44,361 bases of DNA from Verrucomicrobiota bacterium (lineage in GTDB: Bacteria; Verrucomicrobiota; Lentisphaeria; JABSQK01; JAJFLO01), in NCBI GenBank assembly GCA_021772635.1, contig JAJFLP010000098.1, positions 1 to 44,361 of the forward strand, in the 5' to 3' direction. The first letter of the stretch is position 1. Every line of letters begins with the position of its first letter. This document shows, one piece after another, positions 16,119 to 24,682 of the stretch. The notes under the pieces are model-generated. The model did not search any database, was not told the DNA's origin, and saw only the letters and a program-made list of their open reading frames with translations. Made by a program: the position numbers and the translations under genes.

Positions 16119-18329
16119 GTGTTGACCAAGTCAATGCGCCTTTTTCCCCGCCCACAACCCTTCAACCTCTGTTCTATGGCCGAAAGCACAGCATACAGCG
16201 AATCATGGTATAGAATTGCGAATCAACGCATTTCACTGCGGACACAGGTCCACGCGAAAAGACAGTACTTCCGGGGCGAGAAATGGTTTGTTCTCGAAGA
16301 TCCGTTCAATAATCAGTATTTCCGCCTGCGTCCAGAGGCCTATGACTTCGTCGCCAGGTTACGCTCTAACCGTACGGTACAGGAAGTCTGGGACGAAAGC
16401 CTGGAGCGCCACCCCGATGATGCACCCGGCCAGGAAGATGTTATAAGAATTCTCGCGCAATTGTATCACGCGAATCTCCTGCACTTCGATGTAGCGGCAG
16501 ATAGCGCGAAACTCTTTGAACGCTATAAAAAGCGTAAGCGCAAAGAATTAACATCAAAGCTTCTGGGGATCATGTTCGCGCGTTTTCCGTTGTACGATCC
16601 GGACGATCTCCTTAAACGCATACTTCCCTTTGTTAAACCATTTCTCGGCAAAATTGGCGCTGTCATTTGGATTCTGACTATCCTGGCCGCAGGCAAAGTT
16701 GCTATTGAAAACTTCGACGCTCTCAAAATCAGGACGGACGCCGTTCTGGCTCCTGGAAATCTTTTCCTTTTATATACCGGGCTCGTCTTCATCAAAACGA
16801 TTCACGAGATCGGCCACGCTCTTGTCTGTAGAAAATTTGGCGGAGAAGTACACGTAATGGGGGTAATGCTTCTGGTTTTTACCCCCCTCCCCTATGTAGA
16901 CGCAACCTCGTCATGGTCTTTTCGCAGCCGATGGGAACGCGTGTACGTCGCTGCAGCCGGGATGATTTTCGAGGTGTTTGTAGCGGCTTGTGCGACATTT
17001 GTCTGGGCGTATACTGCGCCGGGAGCGATCCATAGTCTCGCATACAATATGATTTTTATCGCATCGGTGTCGACAGTCTTGTTTAACCTCAACCCGTTGC
17101 TCAGGTTTGACGGGTATTACATATTGTCTGATCTACTTGACATGCCGAACCTGCACACACGATCTAAGCAGCAAATGGTTCATATGACCGAGCACTACGC
17201 GTTCGGATGCAAAAAGTCTACCAGCCCGGCAGATACCCCTACAGAAGCAACCGCACTCGCGTTTTTCGGCGTTGCGAGTGGAATCTACAGGATCATCGTA
17301 TTCGCGGGGATAATACTTTTCGTCGCCGATAAATTTCTGCTTGCCGGATTAATTATGGCCGCTATTTGCGTATTCTCATGGGTACTGACGCCGATGACCC
17401 GGCTGGTTCGGTATCTGGCCGCAAGCCCGAAACTGGAACGCACTCGAAGTCGAGCGGTCGCGGTGACAGTCGGCGTTGTTGTTATTCTGATCCTATTCCT
17501 CAATCATTTCCCCTTTCCCAGCCACTTCCGCGCTCCCGGCGTCATCGAAGCCATCGAGCATCCTTTCACGGTAGCAGAGGTTTCAGGCTACCTCGCTGAA
17601 ATCACCGTGCCAGCAGACCAATATGTGGTCCACGGCCAGAAGCTCGCAATAGTGGAGAACAAGGAATTAGAATTTAATATCAAGAATGTGCAAGCTCAGT
17701 ATAGGGAAGCGCAACTTTCTCTGAGTCGGTCATTGAATAATAATTCAGTGGACCTGGCGTCAACCAAAAGCCGAATCGAAGCGATAGGGAAGCAGCTACA
17801 TTACCTACTGGCTCAGAAACAGGCGTTGACGATTACCGCGAACCAAACCGGGGTCTGGACCGCGCCGAAACTCGATGAATACCTGGGAATGTGGATTCCG
17901 CGAGGTACAGCGATTGGTCAGATCATCAATGAAAGTGAGTTCCACTTTTCTGCAACCGTGTCACAGGAGGAGGCGTCTCGTCTTTTCGACAGTAAGATCC
18001 AGGGTGCTGAGGTAAGATTACGCGGTCAGGCGGCCCACTTCCTGCCAGTGACTGCGTTTCAAATAATTCCAGCCGAACAGGACATCCTCCCCTCTGCGGC
18101 GCTGGGATGGTCAGGCGGCGGCGAGGTGGAGACAGATCTTGCAGACCCATCAGGTCTACGAACAGCTTCGACCTATTTCAAAGTAAAAGCATCTGTCCTG
18201 AATGGCGAAGACATAGCCATGTTTCATGGACGATCAGGGAAGATCCGCTTCGACCTTCCAACCGAACCATTATTGCACCAGTGGTACCGAAAACTCCGGC
18301 AGTTACTACTCAAACGATACCAGATTTGA
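16119..18329 (+). CDS. PqqD-like / M50 site-2-protease / HlyD fusion membrane protein
   Basis: 736 residues from GTG 16119; ATG 16134 and ATG 16176 (MAESTAYSES) are equally possible since none has a clear SD. Domains: a PqqD-like winged helix (about 45-125: FVLEDPFNNQYFRLRPEAYD and LAQLYHANLLHFD), which in RiPP systems binds peptide leaders; a polytopic M50 metalloprotease core with HEIGH (His229-His233) and LNPLLRFDGYYILSDLLDMPN (Asp331), the zinc ligands; several more membrane helices to about 470; then an HlyD-like lipoyl/helix/lipoyl part (about 485-700: AEVSGYLAEITVPADQYV, helical hairpin, ITANQTGVWTAPKLDEYLG). The catalytic residues look complete. It is the only polytopic inner-membrane protein in the secretion block and could be both channel partner and leader peptidase (inference). 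Confidence 0.88.
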   Translation: MLTKSMRLFPRPQPFNLCSMAESTAYSESWYRIANQRISLRTQVHAKRQYFRGEKWFVLEDPFNNQYFRLRPEAYDFVARLRSNRTVQEVWDESLERHPDDAPGQEDVIRILAQLYHANLLHFDVAADSAKLFERYKKRKRKELTSKLLGIMFARFPLYDPDDLLKRILPFVKPFLGKIGAVIWILTILAAGKVAIENFDALKIRTDAVLAPGNLFLLYTGLVFIKTIHEIGHALVCRKFGGEVHVMGVMLLVFTPLPYVDATSSWSFRSRWERVYVAAAGMIFEVFVAACATFVWAYTAPGAIHSLAYNMIFIASVSTVLFNLNPLLRFDGYYILSDLLDMPNLHTRSKQQMVHMTEHYAFGCKKSTSPADTPTEATALAFFGVASGIYRIIVFAGIILFVADKFLLAGLIMAAICVFSWVLTPMTRLVRYLAASPKLERTRSRAVAVTVGVVVILILFLNHFPFPSHFRAPGVIEAIEHPFTVAEVSGYLAEITVPADQYVVHGQKLAIVENKELEFNIKNVQAQYREAQLSLSRSLNNNSVDLASTKSRIEAIGKQLHYLLAQKQALTITANQTGVWTAPKLDEYLGMWIPRGTAIGQIINESEFHFSATVSQEEASRLFDSKIQGAEVRLRGQAAHFLPVTAFQIIPAEQDILPSAALGWSGGGEVETDLADPSGLRTASTYFKVKASVLNGEDIAMFHGRSGKIRFDLPTEPLLHQWYRKLRQLLLKRYQI

Positions 18330-18484
18330 TGGAATTTTCGATTTGCGAATTTCGATTTGCGATTGGAAGAATCTCAACAGAGCAAAGTAGAGATTCACAG
18401 GTCGGAATCCCCGTTTAGGAACCGAAATAGGGTTCTCTGCAGTGTTAAATCGAAAATCATAAATCGAAAATCGAAAATTCCCTC
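18330..18484. repeat. TTTTCGATT / AATCGAAAA inverted simple-sequence tracts
   Basis: Directly after the M50 stop comes aattttcgatttgcgaattt and more of the same. Directly before the SecA-like ATG comes the complementary aaatcgaaaatcataaatcg. The two tracts can pair into a long stem around about 75 bp of unrelated sequence. I see no promoter or gene in the gap. Confidence 0.75.
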
Positions 18485-20473
18485 ATGCCTTTACCTACCT
18501 ACGATTATAGACGAACTTCTACTACCACGCCAGACAAGTTAACCGCGGGGATCGACGCTTTCGTGGAGTCTATCGCGGGCCGCGTTAGACGACGACAGTC
18601 GGTTCTTACGACACTGGTCGAAGAGGCGCAGGAGATCGATAGAATGGCCCCCGATTGGACGCATGTATCCGATCGTGTTCTGCGGGATCGTCTCGCAGAG
18701 TATCAGCGTATCTTCCGCCGTAATCGACATGGCTGGGAAACGTGCCGCGGCCAAGCTGTCGCCGCTATCCGAGAGGCCGCCGAGCGTCAACTCGGATTAC
18801 GACCGTATGTCGTACAGCTATTGGGCACACTGGTTCTGCACAAGGGGTATCTCGCAGAAATGGCAACCGGCGAGGGGAAAACGTTGGTGGCCGGGCTCGC
18901 AGCGGTCCTGGCGGGATGGACGAAACGCCCGTGTCATATCATCACCGTCAATGATTACCTCGCCCAACGAGATGCGGAATGGTTGAAACCACTTTACGAT
19001 TTCTGCGGGGTATCGGTAGGCTTCATAACCGGGCAATCTAAACCTGCGGAAAGATTCACCGCACACGACCAGGACATCACCTATACGACAAGTAAAGAAA
19101 TAGTTGCAGATTTTTTAAGAGATCGTCTACATATGGGCACGATCCACGATCCTCCGCGCAGGCACATCCGGTCGCTCCTGCAGGGGCAGGCGCGGAATAG
19201 CCACGGACTGGTTATGCGCGGTCTCGATACTGCAATTGTGGATGAAGCTGACAGCGTCCTCATTGATGAAGCAGTGACGCCCCTGATTATATCACGACAA
19301 CAGGAGAACAACGATTTAAAAGACAGCACAACGATCGCCAACCGAATCGCTGAGAAACTGAAGAAAGACCGAGATTATAAAGTAGTCCTCCGTTACAAAG
19401 AAATCGAGATTACGGACTCCGGACATGCGATTATCGACGCACTGTGCGAGCAGTTGCCCGGAATTTGGCGCGGCCCCAATCGACGAGAAGAGCTGATTAC
19501 TCAGGCACTAACTGCACGCGAGTTTTTTCATGAGGGGAAACAGTACGTAATTCAAGACGATCATGTTGTGATCGTCGATGAGTCCACCGGACGCATAATG
19601 CCCCAACGAACCTGGAGACAGGGACTGCATCAAGCGATTGAGGCTAAGGAAAATTTGGAAATATCGAACCCGAGCGAGACGCTGGCGCGCTTGAGTTTTC
19701 AACGGTTTTTTCGATTGTTTCGAAGGTTGTCCGGGATGACGGGTACCGCGCACGAAGCGGCCTCAGAGTTCTGGCACATTTATAGGCTGCCCGTGATTAA
19801 AATTCCGACGAACCGTCCCAGCCAGAGGCGGCAGCTGGACAATCGGATTTTCGCGGATCAGGATTCAAAACGGGATGCGATCGCTGAAGAGATCGTTAAG
19901 CTACATAATCAGGGATTACCCATATTGGTGGGAACGAGGAACGTAACTGCAAGTGAACTGCTCGCAGCGAAACTTCGCGAAAGGGGCCTCGAACCAGCCT
20001 TGCTTAATGCGGTGCACCATCAGGAAGAAGCCCAAATAATCGCGCAGGCTGGGTTAAAGAATCGGATTACGATTGCGACAAATATGGCCGGGCGCGGCAC
20101 CGATATAAAATTAGAAAAAGGTATCGCTGAACGCGGGGGGCTGCAGGTGATACTAACGGAACGTCACGAGTCCTATCGGATCGACCGCCAATTTTATGGG
20201 CGCTGCGCCCGCCAGGGCGACCCTGGATGCGTACAAACCTTTATCAGCGTTGATGATGAACTGATAAACCGCTTCATCCCGAAGGTAATTCGGGAGAATC
20301 TCGCCGTATGCGTGACTAAACGCTACCCGGGATATCGCCAGGAAGCCGTAGTCGCGTTGAAATTAGCGCAGCGAATCGCGCGTCGCGTCGCATATCGCCA
20401 ACGCAGTCAAGTGCTAAAAATGGATACCTGGATCGACGAGGCGTTATCATTCACCGGGTCAACGTCGGTGTGA
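18485..20473 (+). CDS. Short SecA-like motor ATPase (accessory SecA)
   Basis: 662 residues against about 800-900 for housekeeping SecA. Clear SecA motifs: Walker A MATGEGKTLV (Lys132), NDYLAQRDAEWL, Walker B IVDEADSVLIDEAVTPLIIS (Asp253-Asp256; usually DEVD), GRIMPQRTWRQGLHQAIEAK, FFRLFRRLSGMTGTA, NMAGRGTDIKL and QFYGRCARQGDPG (usually GRSGRQGDPG). The preprotein cross-linking region is short, and the protein ends soon after the second nucleotide-binding fold, so most of the helical wing/scaffold and the C-terminal zinc finger are absent. Its place after the TolC/HlyD/M50 genes points to a dedicated motor, not the general SecA. The 20-codon N-terminus and the ATG lack an SD. Confidence 0.9.
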   Translation: MPLPTYDYRRTSTTTPDKLTAGIDAFVESIAGRVRRRQSVLTTLVEEAQEIDRMAPDWTHVSDRVLRDRLAEYQRIFRRNRHGWETCRGQAVAAIREAAERQLGLRPYVVQLLGTLVLHKGYLAEMATGEGKTLVAGLAAVLAGWTKRPCHIITVNDYLAQRDAEWLKPLYDFCGVSVGFITGQSKPAERFTAHDQDITYTTSKEIVADFLRDRLHMGTIHDPPRRHIRSLLQGQARNSHGLVMRGLDTAIVDEADSVLIDEAVTPLIISRQQENNDLKDSTTIANRIAEKLKKDRDYKVVLRYKEIEITDSGHAIIDALCEQLPGIWRGPNRREELITQALTAREFFHEGKQYVIQDDHVVIVDESTGRIMPQRTWRQGLHQAIEAKENLEISNPSETLARLSFQRFFRLFRRLSGMTGTAHEAASEFWHIYRLPVIKIPTNRPSQRRQLDNRIFADQDSKRDAIAEEIVKLHNQGLPILVGTRNVTASELLAAKLRERGLEPALLNAVHHQEEAQIIAQAGLKNRITIATNMAGRGTDIKLEKGIAERGGLQVILTERHESYRIDRQFYGRCARQGDPGCVQTFISVDDELINRFIPKVIRENLAVCVTKRYPGYRQEAVVALKLAQRIARRVAYRQRSQVLKMDTWIDEALSFTGSTSV

Positions 20474-20545
20474 CGTTTTGCGTGTTACGTGGTGCGTTTT
20501 GCGTGTTACGTGGTGTTATACTGCAAGCAGTACAGTTTTCGGGTA
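20474..20545 (+). repeat. Tandem 21-nt repeat plus palindromic family copy
   Basis: Immediately after the SecA-like stop, cgttttgcgtgttacgtggt+g occurs twice in tandem (20474-20494, 20495-20515). It is followed by tatactgcaagcagtacagt (20517-20536), a short copy of the palindromic family with a T-run that could also act as a weak terminator. Confidence 0.8.
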
Positions 20546-20814
20546 GGTAAGTGATCTTTATGCTTTCCATAATGGAGGGGGCAGGTTGCCTACCGGCCGT
20601 CTCCTGATGGTCGGCTACGCTGGCGATAAGATACAGAAAACATTTCGATGGGTTTTCTTCGTAATCGTAATCCCTTTCCAAATGCCTTGAAATAATTCCT
20701 GGCGTCTGACATCGTCACGTTGCAAATCGAACTCTCGCTTTAAAAAGAGTCATAATCGAACTAATTTTAACGTGCCCGTTTCATTCCAACCGAATCCCAA
20801 CTGAGCAGACATCT
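20546..20814. other. Gap before the Ser/Thr kinase
   Basis: No gene is recognised. It includes cgtaatcgtaat (about 20659-20670), a short form of the hexamer tract at 34831-34854. The kinase gene probably has its own promoter here, but I cannot point to convincing boxes. Confidence 0.4.
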
Positions 20815-23118
20815 ATGTCATTAGACGATTACGAGAACTCACAAGGATCTTTAACGACCATTATTGATCGCCTGATTGACCAGCAGGCACGGATGCTCGG
20901 AGGAGCGACGGTCAACGATACAAACTTGCTGCTGGAAGAAATGTCTTCGATGGGAGAAGACAAAATGGACGATAACCCAGCGGCTCAGTATCGAACGACG
21001 AAGTCTTTCCTTGCCCCCGGACCTCGGGGACGATATAAGATCAACGGCATTCTCGCGGAAAGCGGCATGGGCCGGGTCTACGAAGCCGAAGACCTGGTTT
21101 GTCGACGTAAAGTTGCGCTAAAGGTTATTCACAAAAATCGGCGGGTCGAGAATGCGCATATATATCGTTTCATTGTTGAAGCATTGATTACGGCGCAATT
21201 AGAGCATCCGAACATTGTCCCGGTCTACGATATCGGCCTGGATGACGACGGCAATCTTTTTTATACAATGAAACTCCTGCAGGGTGAAAATCTTGGGGAA
21301 ATTCTTACCGCGATAAAGGAGCCCTGTCAGGACGTCGTAGACAAGTACCCGCTTTCTGCTTTACTGGCTATTTATCTTAAGACCTGCGAAGCGGTAGCAT
21401 ACGCACATTCGGAGCGTGTTATTCACCGGGACCTTAAACCGGAGAATATCATGATCGGCGATTTCGGCAACGTCGTATTATTGGATTGGGGCCTTGGTAA
21501 GGCGTTGAGCAAGGAACGCGGCTCATCGATTTATATTTCCATCGAAGGCGAAGAAACTTCCGGGCGGGAACAACCGCTTCCATTTGGCGTTGTAGAGGAT
21601 TCCACTAAAAAATCAGTTAAAACGGTGGAGGGGCAGCCGCTCGGGACTCCGAATTTCATGCCGCCGGAACAGGCGCTGGGCAAAGTTGACGAGATGGATG
21701 AGCGCAGCGATATTTATATGCTGGGGGGGATCCTTTACAATATACTCTGCCTCCAACCGCCGTTGGCAGCAACCAGCGTAACGAACGCTTACCTTAAGAT
21801 TGCAAGAGGTGACATAGCGTCTCCGCTCGTTCATAATGAGGGCACATCACTACCGCACTGCCCGGGTGGGGAACTCCCCGAAGCTTTAGCAGAAATTGCT
21901 ATGAAAGCCCTGTCCCTCGACCCGAAAGACCGGTATCAATCTGTCGCGGAGTTAGAAGCTGATATCCAGAAGTACCTGACAAGCGGTCCTGCAACTAATG
22001 TAGAACAGAGTACCGCGCCTTCTGAAGTTAAGCGTTCTACCGACGGCCATCCCTTCAGGTGGGCGATAGCGAGTTTCGCAGTTGGCGTCATGTTCGCCCT
22101 GCTATTTCAGACTCTAGCGGTCAAGGACAGGCACAAGGGCCAGCCACGAATCGCTGCGAATACCATTCCTGCCAAGCAGACGCCCGCAAAGAAAACTGAG
22201 TCCCCCGTAAAGATCCAACACTCTGACGAACGTCCTCTGACAGGCACCCCCACCAAGCCCGTTCGAACGCAAGATCCTCCCGCTCCGAATACTCAAGCAC
22301 CTGATCCTACCACTGCTGATTCAGAAACTAAAGAATCGTCGCCGCTCAACGCGACAAAGAAATCAACCCCGGAAAAACCTAAGGCCACAATCCCCACACC
22401 GACGATTGCCACGGATACCACCAAAATCACTACCTCAGCTACGGTAAACACCAATACGGACAAGCAGGTGGAAGTTGCCGCGGTAGATACTGAAAAACAG
22501 CTGCCTGCGCGAAAAAAGTTCATAGAAGTCATTGAAGCGAAAATTCCGCCCGATAACATCGAAGCTGTCGCAGCACTGGTCGTCGATACGTTCGGAACCG
22601 AATCGAAAAACCTACTCGGGCAAAGTGCTAACGTTTACCAAAGAGCACCCTCATCGGCCGCGATTGTGGTTGTATCTGAAACCATAGACAATCAACCTGT
22701 GACCGTTCTTAAACTCAGCTATGACAAGAAGTTTCAAGGCGGACCGCATCAAAAAGGAGGATGGTGCGGGTACTATTCAATTTTGAAGAATAAAGAAACG
22801 GGCTCGTACCTGGACGCATCGGACTATGAGTTCGTTACGTTTCAAATTCGTGGAGAAAACGGAAATGAGAACTTCGTTATCGGCCTGGCCGACGATACAT
22901 GGGAGAGTCGGGGAGATTCTCTCAAGTCACAACCTGTTAGTACTTACCTGGACAACTCTGCAATTGGAAAAGAATGGCGACAGATTAAAATTCCGTTGGC
23001 GGATTTTGCGTTGGACCACACCAGGTTGGCGTCGATATCAATTTGTTTTGAATCCCAATACTTAGACGACGCAAATAGTGCCGGCACGATATATATCGAC
23101 CGCATCGCCTTCGAATAG
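20815..23118 (+). CDS. Membrane-anchored Ser/Thr protein kinase with extracytoplasmic ligand-binding-like domain
   Basis: 767 residues. Kinase domain about 75-395: glycine loop AESGMGRVYEAED, ATP-lysine Lys103 in VALKVI, catalytic HRDLKPEN (Asp206), DWG in place of DFG (Asp224), GTPNFMPPEQ and DERSDIYMLGGILY. One membrane helix at about 413-433 (WAIASFAVGVMFALLFQTLA), then a Thr/Pro/Lys-rich linker to about 560. A C-terminal beta domain (about 610-767: GGWCGYYSILKN, FVTFQIRGENGNENFVIGLAD, KIPLADFALDHTRLASIS, IYIDRIAFE) resembles galactose-binding-like/CIA30-type carbohydrate-binding folds. The layout is that of a receptor kinase sensing something, perhaps glycans, outside the membrane. Active-site residues are complete. 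Confidence 0.92.
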   Translation: MSLDDYENSQGSLTTIIDRLIDQQARMLGGATVNDTNLLLEEMSSMGEDKMDDNPAAQYRTTKSFLAPGPRGRYKINGILAESGMGRVYEAEDLVCRRKVALKVIHKNRRVENAHIYRFIVEALITAQLEHPNIVPVYDIGLDDDGNLFYTMKLLQGENLGEILTAIKEPCQDVVDKYPLSALLAIYLKTCEAVAYAHSERVIHRDLKPENIMIGDFGNVVLLDWGLGKALSKERGSSIYISIEGEETSGREQPLPFGVVEDSTKKSVKTVEGQPLGTPNFMPPEQALGKVDEMDERSDIYMLGGILYNILCLQPPLAATSVTNAYLKIARGDIASPLVHNEGTSLPHCPGGELPEALAEIAMKALSLDPKDRYQSVAELEADIQKYLTSGPATNVEQSTAPSEVKRSTDGHPFRWAIASFAVGVMFALLFQTLAVKDRHKGQPRIAANTIPAKQTPAKKTESPVKIQHSDERPLTGTPTKPVRTQDPPAPNTQAPDPTTADSETKESSPLNATKKSTPEKPKATIPTPTIATDTTKITTSATVNTNTDKQVEVAAVDTEKQLPARKKFIEVIEAKIPPDNIEAVAALVVDTFGTESKNLLGQSANVYQRAPSSAAIVVVSETIDNQPVTVLKLSYDKKFQGGPHQKGGWCGYYSILKNKETGSYLDASDYEFVTFQIRGENGNENFVIGLADDTWESRGDSLKSQPVSTYLDNSAIGKEWRQIKIPLADFALDHTRLASISICFESQYLDDANSAGTIYIDRIAFE

Positions 23119-23530
23119 ACAATAATAATCAGAGCCACTTGCAAAAGTCTATTTGAGCCGCGTTGCGAACACATCAGCGACAGATTCTCCCTCCGAACCG
23201 GATTCGTAACCGAAGATCGCCCTTGCAACTCCTGGCATATACCGGCGGACAGGTAAAAAGTCGGTTGGCGGGCCGTCACCAGCGACCACGAGCCCTCGGC
23301 ATAACAAAGTTCGCTGGATTTGGGTCTAGGAGTAATCCGCCGATCCGTCAACTGACTGATCTGTTAATACGAGAGGAAACCTTTTTCTTCCAATCATTTC
23401 TTCAAATACCGAAATAAACAAATCGAAAATCCACAAGGTTTCAGAGGAGTCTGTCGGACTTTAGGGTTGGCATTTTCGCAGTCGATTCGGCTAATGCCCG
23501 ACAGGCTCCTCGCTTCTTACTATTCACTGA
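23119..23530. other. Intergenic region with a long imperfect hairpin
   Basis: No gene recognised in about 410 bp. 23444-23457 (gaggagtctgtcgg) and 23498-23511 are inverted repeats with one mismatch around a 40-bp loop. They lie between the convergent kinase and membrane-protein genes, a place where a hairpin could end transcription in both directions, though there is no T-run directly after either arm. Confidence 0.5.
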
Positions 23531-24229
23531 CTACTGTCCACTTCTGGACTCCTCCCATTCTACAACCCGCCGCGCAGCACCGCAAAAACATCCTGGTGTC
23601 CAGATCAGCCAACCAAATATAGTCATCGCCAATACGGCAAGACAGGTGCCTGAAACTGCACCGGCACAAAGTAGTTCGATTGAGTGTAATTTCAGGATGC
23701 GTTTTCGCTGCTGATAATTTTTACCGGTGAGTATTAGACCTTGGTCGACCGCGTCAGTAAGAACCAAGTATCCAATACCCCACATTCCCGCCGCTAACGC
23801 CAAATAAGAATCGTAGCGACTGGCGATAATAACGATTATCACCCACACAAGCCGTGCCGGAATAGTTCGAATCAAATATACCAATTGCGATAACAATCCC
23901 CGCGCTCGTCCCTCAACCCTTTCTGTCACACCGAGTTCTTTGAATACAGGTCCCAGTACAGCTCTCCCAGATCTACCCTTCATGAACGGAACGAGAAAAG
24001 CCAACGCGGCAGCGAGCCCGATTAACCACTGCCATATTATTCGGGCTAACTCATTTAGCGACGGGATACCCTCCCCGGGCCAAAAGTGCCACAGTAGAAA
24101 TACGGAAATAACAACGACTCCGATGTTTCCCAGGAAGTTTGCGCGTAACACTGCGAGCCACATCCGCGGACGGCGTAGGAAAAGTCGGATTCCAGATAAC
24201 GGCCAGAATATGCTGATGTTTGTCGCCAT
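23531..24229 (-). CDS. EI24/CysZ-like multi-pass membrane protein
   Basis: 232 residues, about five to six hydrophobic helices (VVISVFLLWHFW, IIWQWLIGLAAALAFLVPF, LVWVIIVIIAS, LALAAGMWGIGYLVLTDAV, LLCAGAVSGTCLAVLAMTIFGW). The start FWPLSGIRLFLRRPRMWLAVL matches the opening P-x-x-G-x-x-x-L-x-x-x-P-x-L-W of the EI24 family, which includes the sulfate transporter CysZ. Function here is unknown and the family link is moderate. It stands alone; the nearest gene upstream is a VapC relic. Confidence 0.65.
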   Translation of the reverse strand: MATNISIFWPLSGIRLFLRRPRMWLAVLRANFLGNIGVVVISVFLLWHFWPGEGIPSLNELARIIWQWLIGLAAALAFLVPFMKGRSGRAVLGPVFKELGVTERVEGRARGLLSQLVYLIRTIPARLVWVIIVIIASRYDSYLALAAGMWGIGYLVLTDAVDQGLILTGKNYQQRKRILKLHSIELLCAGAVSGTCLAVLAMTIFGWLIWTPGCFCGAARRVVEWEESRSGQ

Positions 24230-24262
24230 ACTAATGCTGGTAAAGTGATTGCTTTCGAGTTT

Positions 24263-24440
24263 TCACTTTTTCGATTCCAAGGTCCAATCATCAAGTTTTA
24301 GTGCTTTGACGCCGCTAAACTCTTTCGTATTATGAGTCACTAATATCGCGTTGTGAGCCAGCGCGATCGATGCGATGATCAGGTCATTGGGAGCAATCGT
24401 AATTTGGCCCATCCTACACTCCTCTCTCTCAATCAACATT
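24263..24440 (-). pseudogene. C-terminal fragment of a VapC/PIN toxin
   Basis: From ATG 24412 the frame reads MGQITIAPNDLIIASIALAH, then NAILVTHNTKEFSGV and LKLDDWTLESKK-stop (24263-24265). This is the usual end of a VapC of the IGPNDLLIAA / LVT-x-NT-x-EF type, with its last acidic residues. The N-terminal two thirds, including the first PIN aspartates, are missing; homology fades near 24440, where an AT-rich stretch and a palindromic-family fragment (about 24544-24580, minus) begin. No antitoxin remains. Confidence 0.75.
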
Positions 24441-24543
24441 ACAGTTAGGTCGATACCTTATTAAGTATACTTTAACTATACTTGATGATTTAAAACGGTA
24501 TGTATTTCCCCCGACTACCAGCTTTATATGCCCATCGTCATTG

Positions 24544-24680
24544 GGTTTTCGAATATACCGTTCCACCGCGGCGGATTTAACTATGTAAAATAGTATGTAA
24601 AAAAATACAGGTATCACACAGAGACTCAAAGCACACGGAGAGAAGCTTTCAGAATGTTAGACTGCAAGCAGTCGAATTTT
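24544..24680. repeat. Palindromic-family fragments around direct repeat R1
   Basis: 24544-24580 is the tail half of a type A element on the minus strand (aaatccgccgcggtggaacg then gtatattcgaaaa). 24598-24642 is repeat R1 (ggtatcacacagagactcaa then agcacacggagag), which recurs at 25591-25634 and 26901-26942. 24656-24678 is another short palindromic copy (gactgcaagcagtcgaattt), directly downstream of the vapC stop at 24683. Confidence 0.8.
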
Positions 24681-24682
24681 CT

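Noticed and set aside
18485..20473. Housekeeping secA
   Set aside because: About 200 residues shorter, lacks the C-terminal zinc finger and most scaffold/wing, has changed motifs (DEAD, GRCARQGDPG) and lies in a secretion block.
20517..20545. Intrinsic terminator after the SecA-like gene
   Set aside because: The stem is only about 7 bp with a 2-nt loop, and the same sequence recurs as a dispersed repeat in places where termination makes no sense, including inside vapC.
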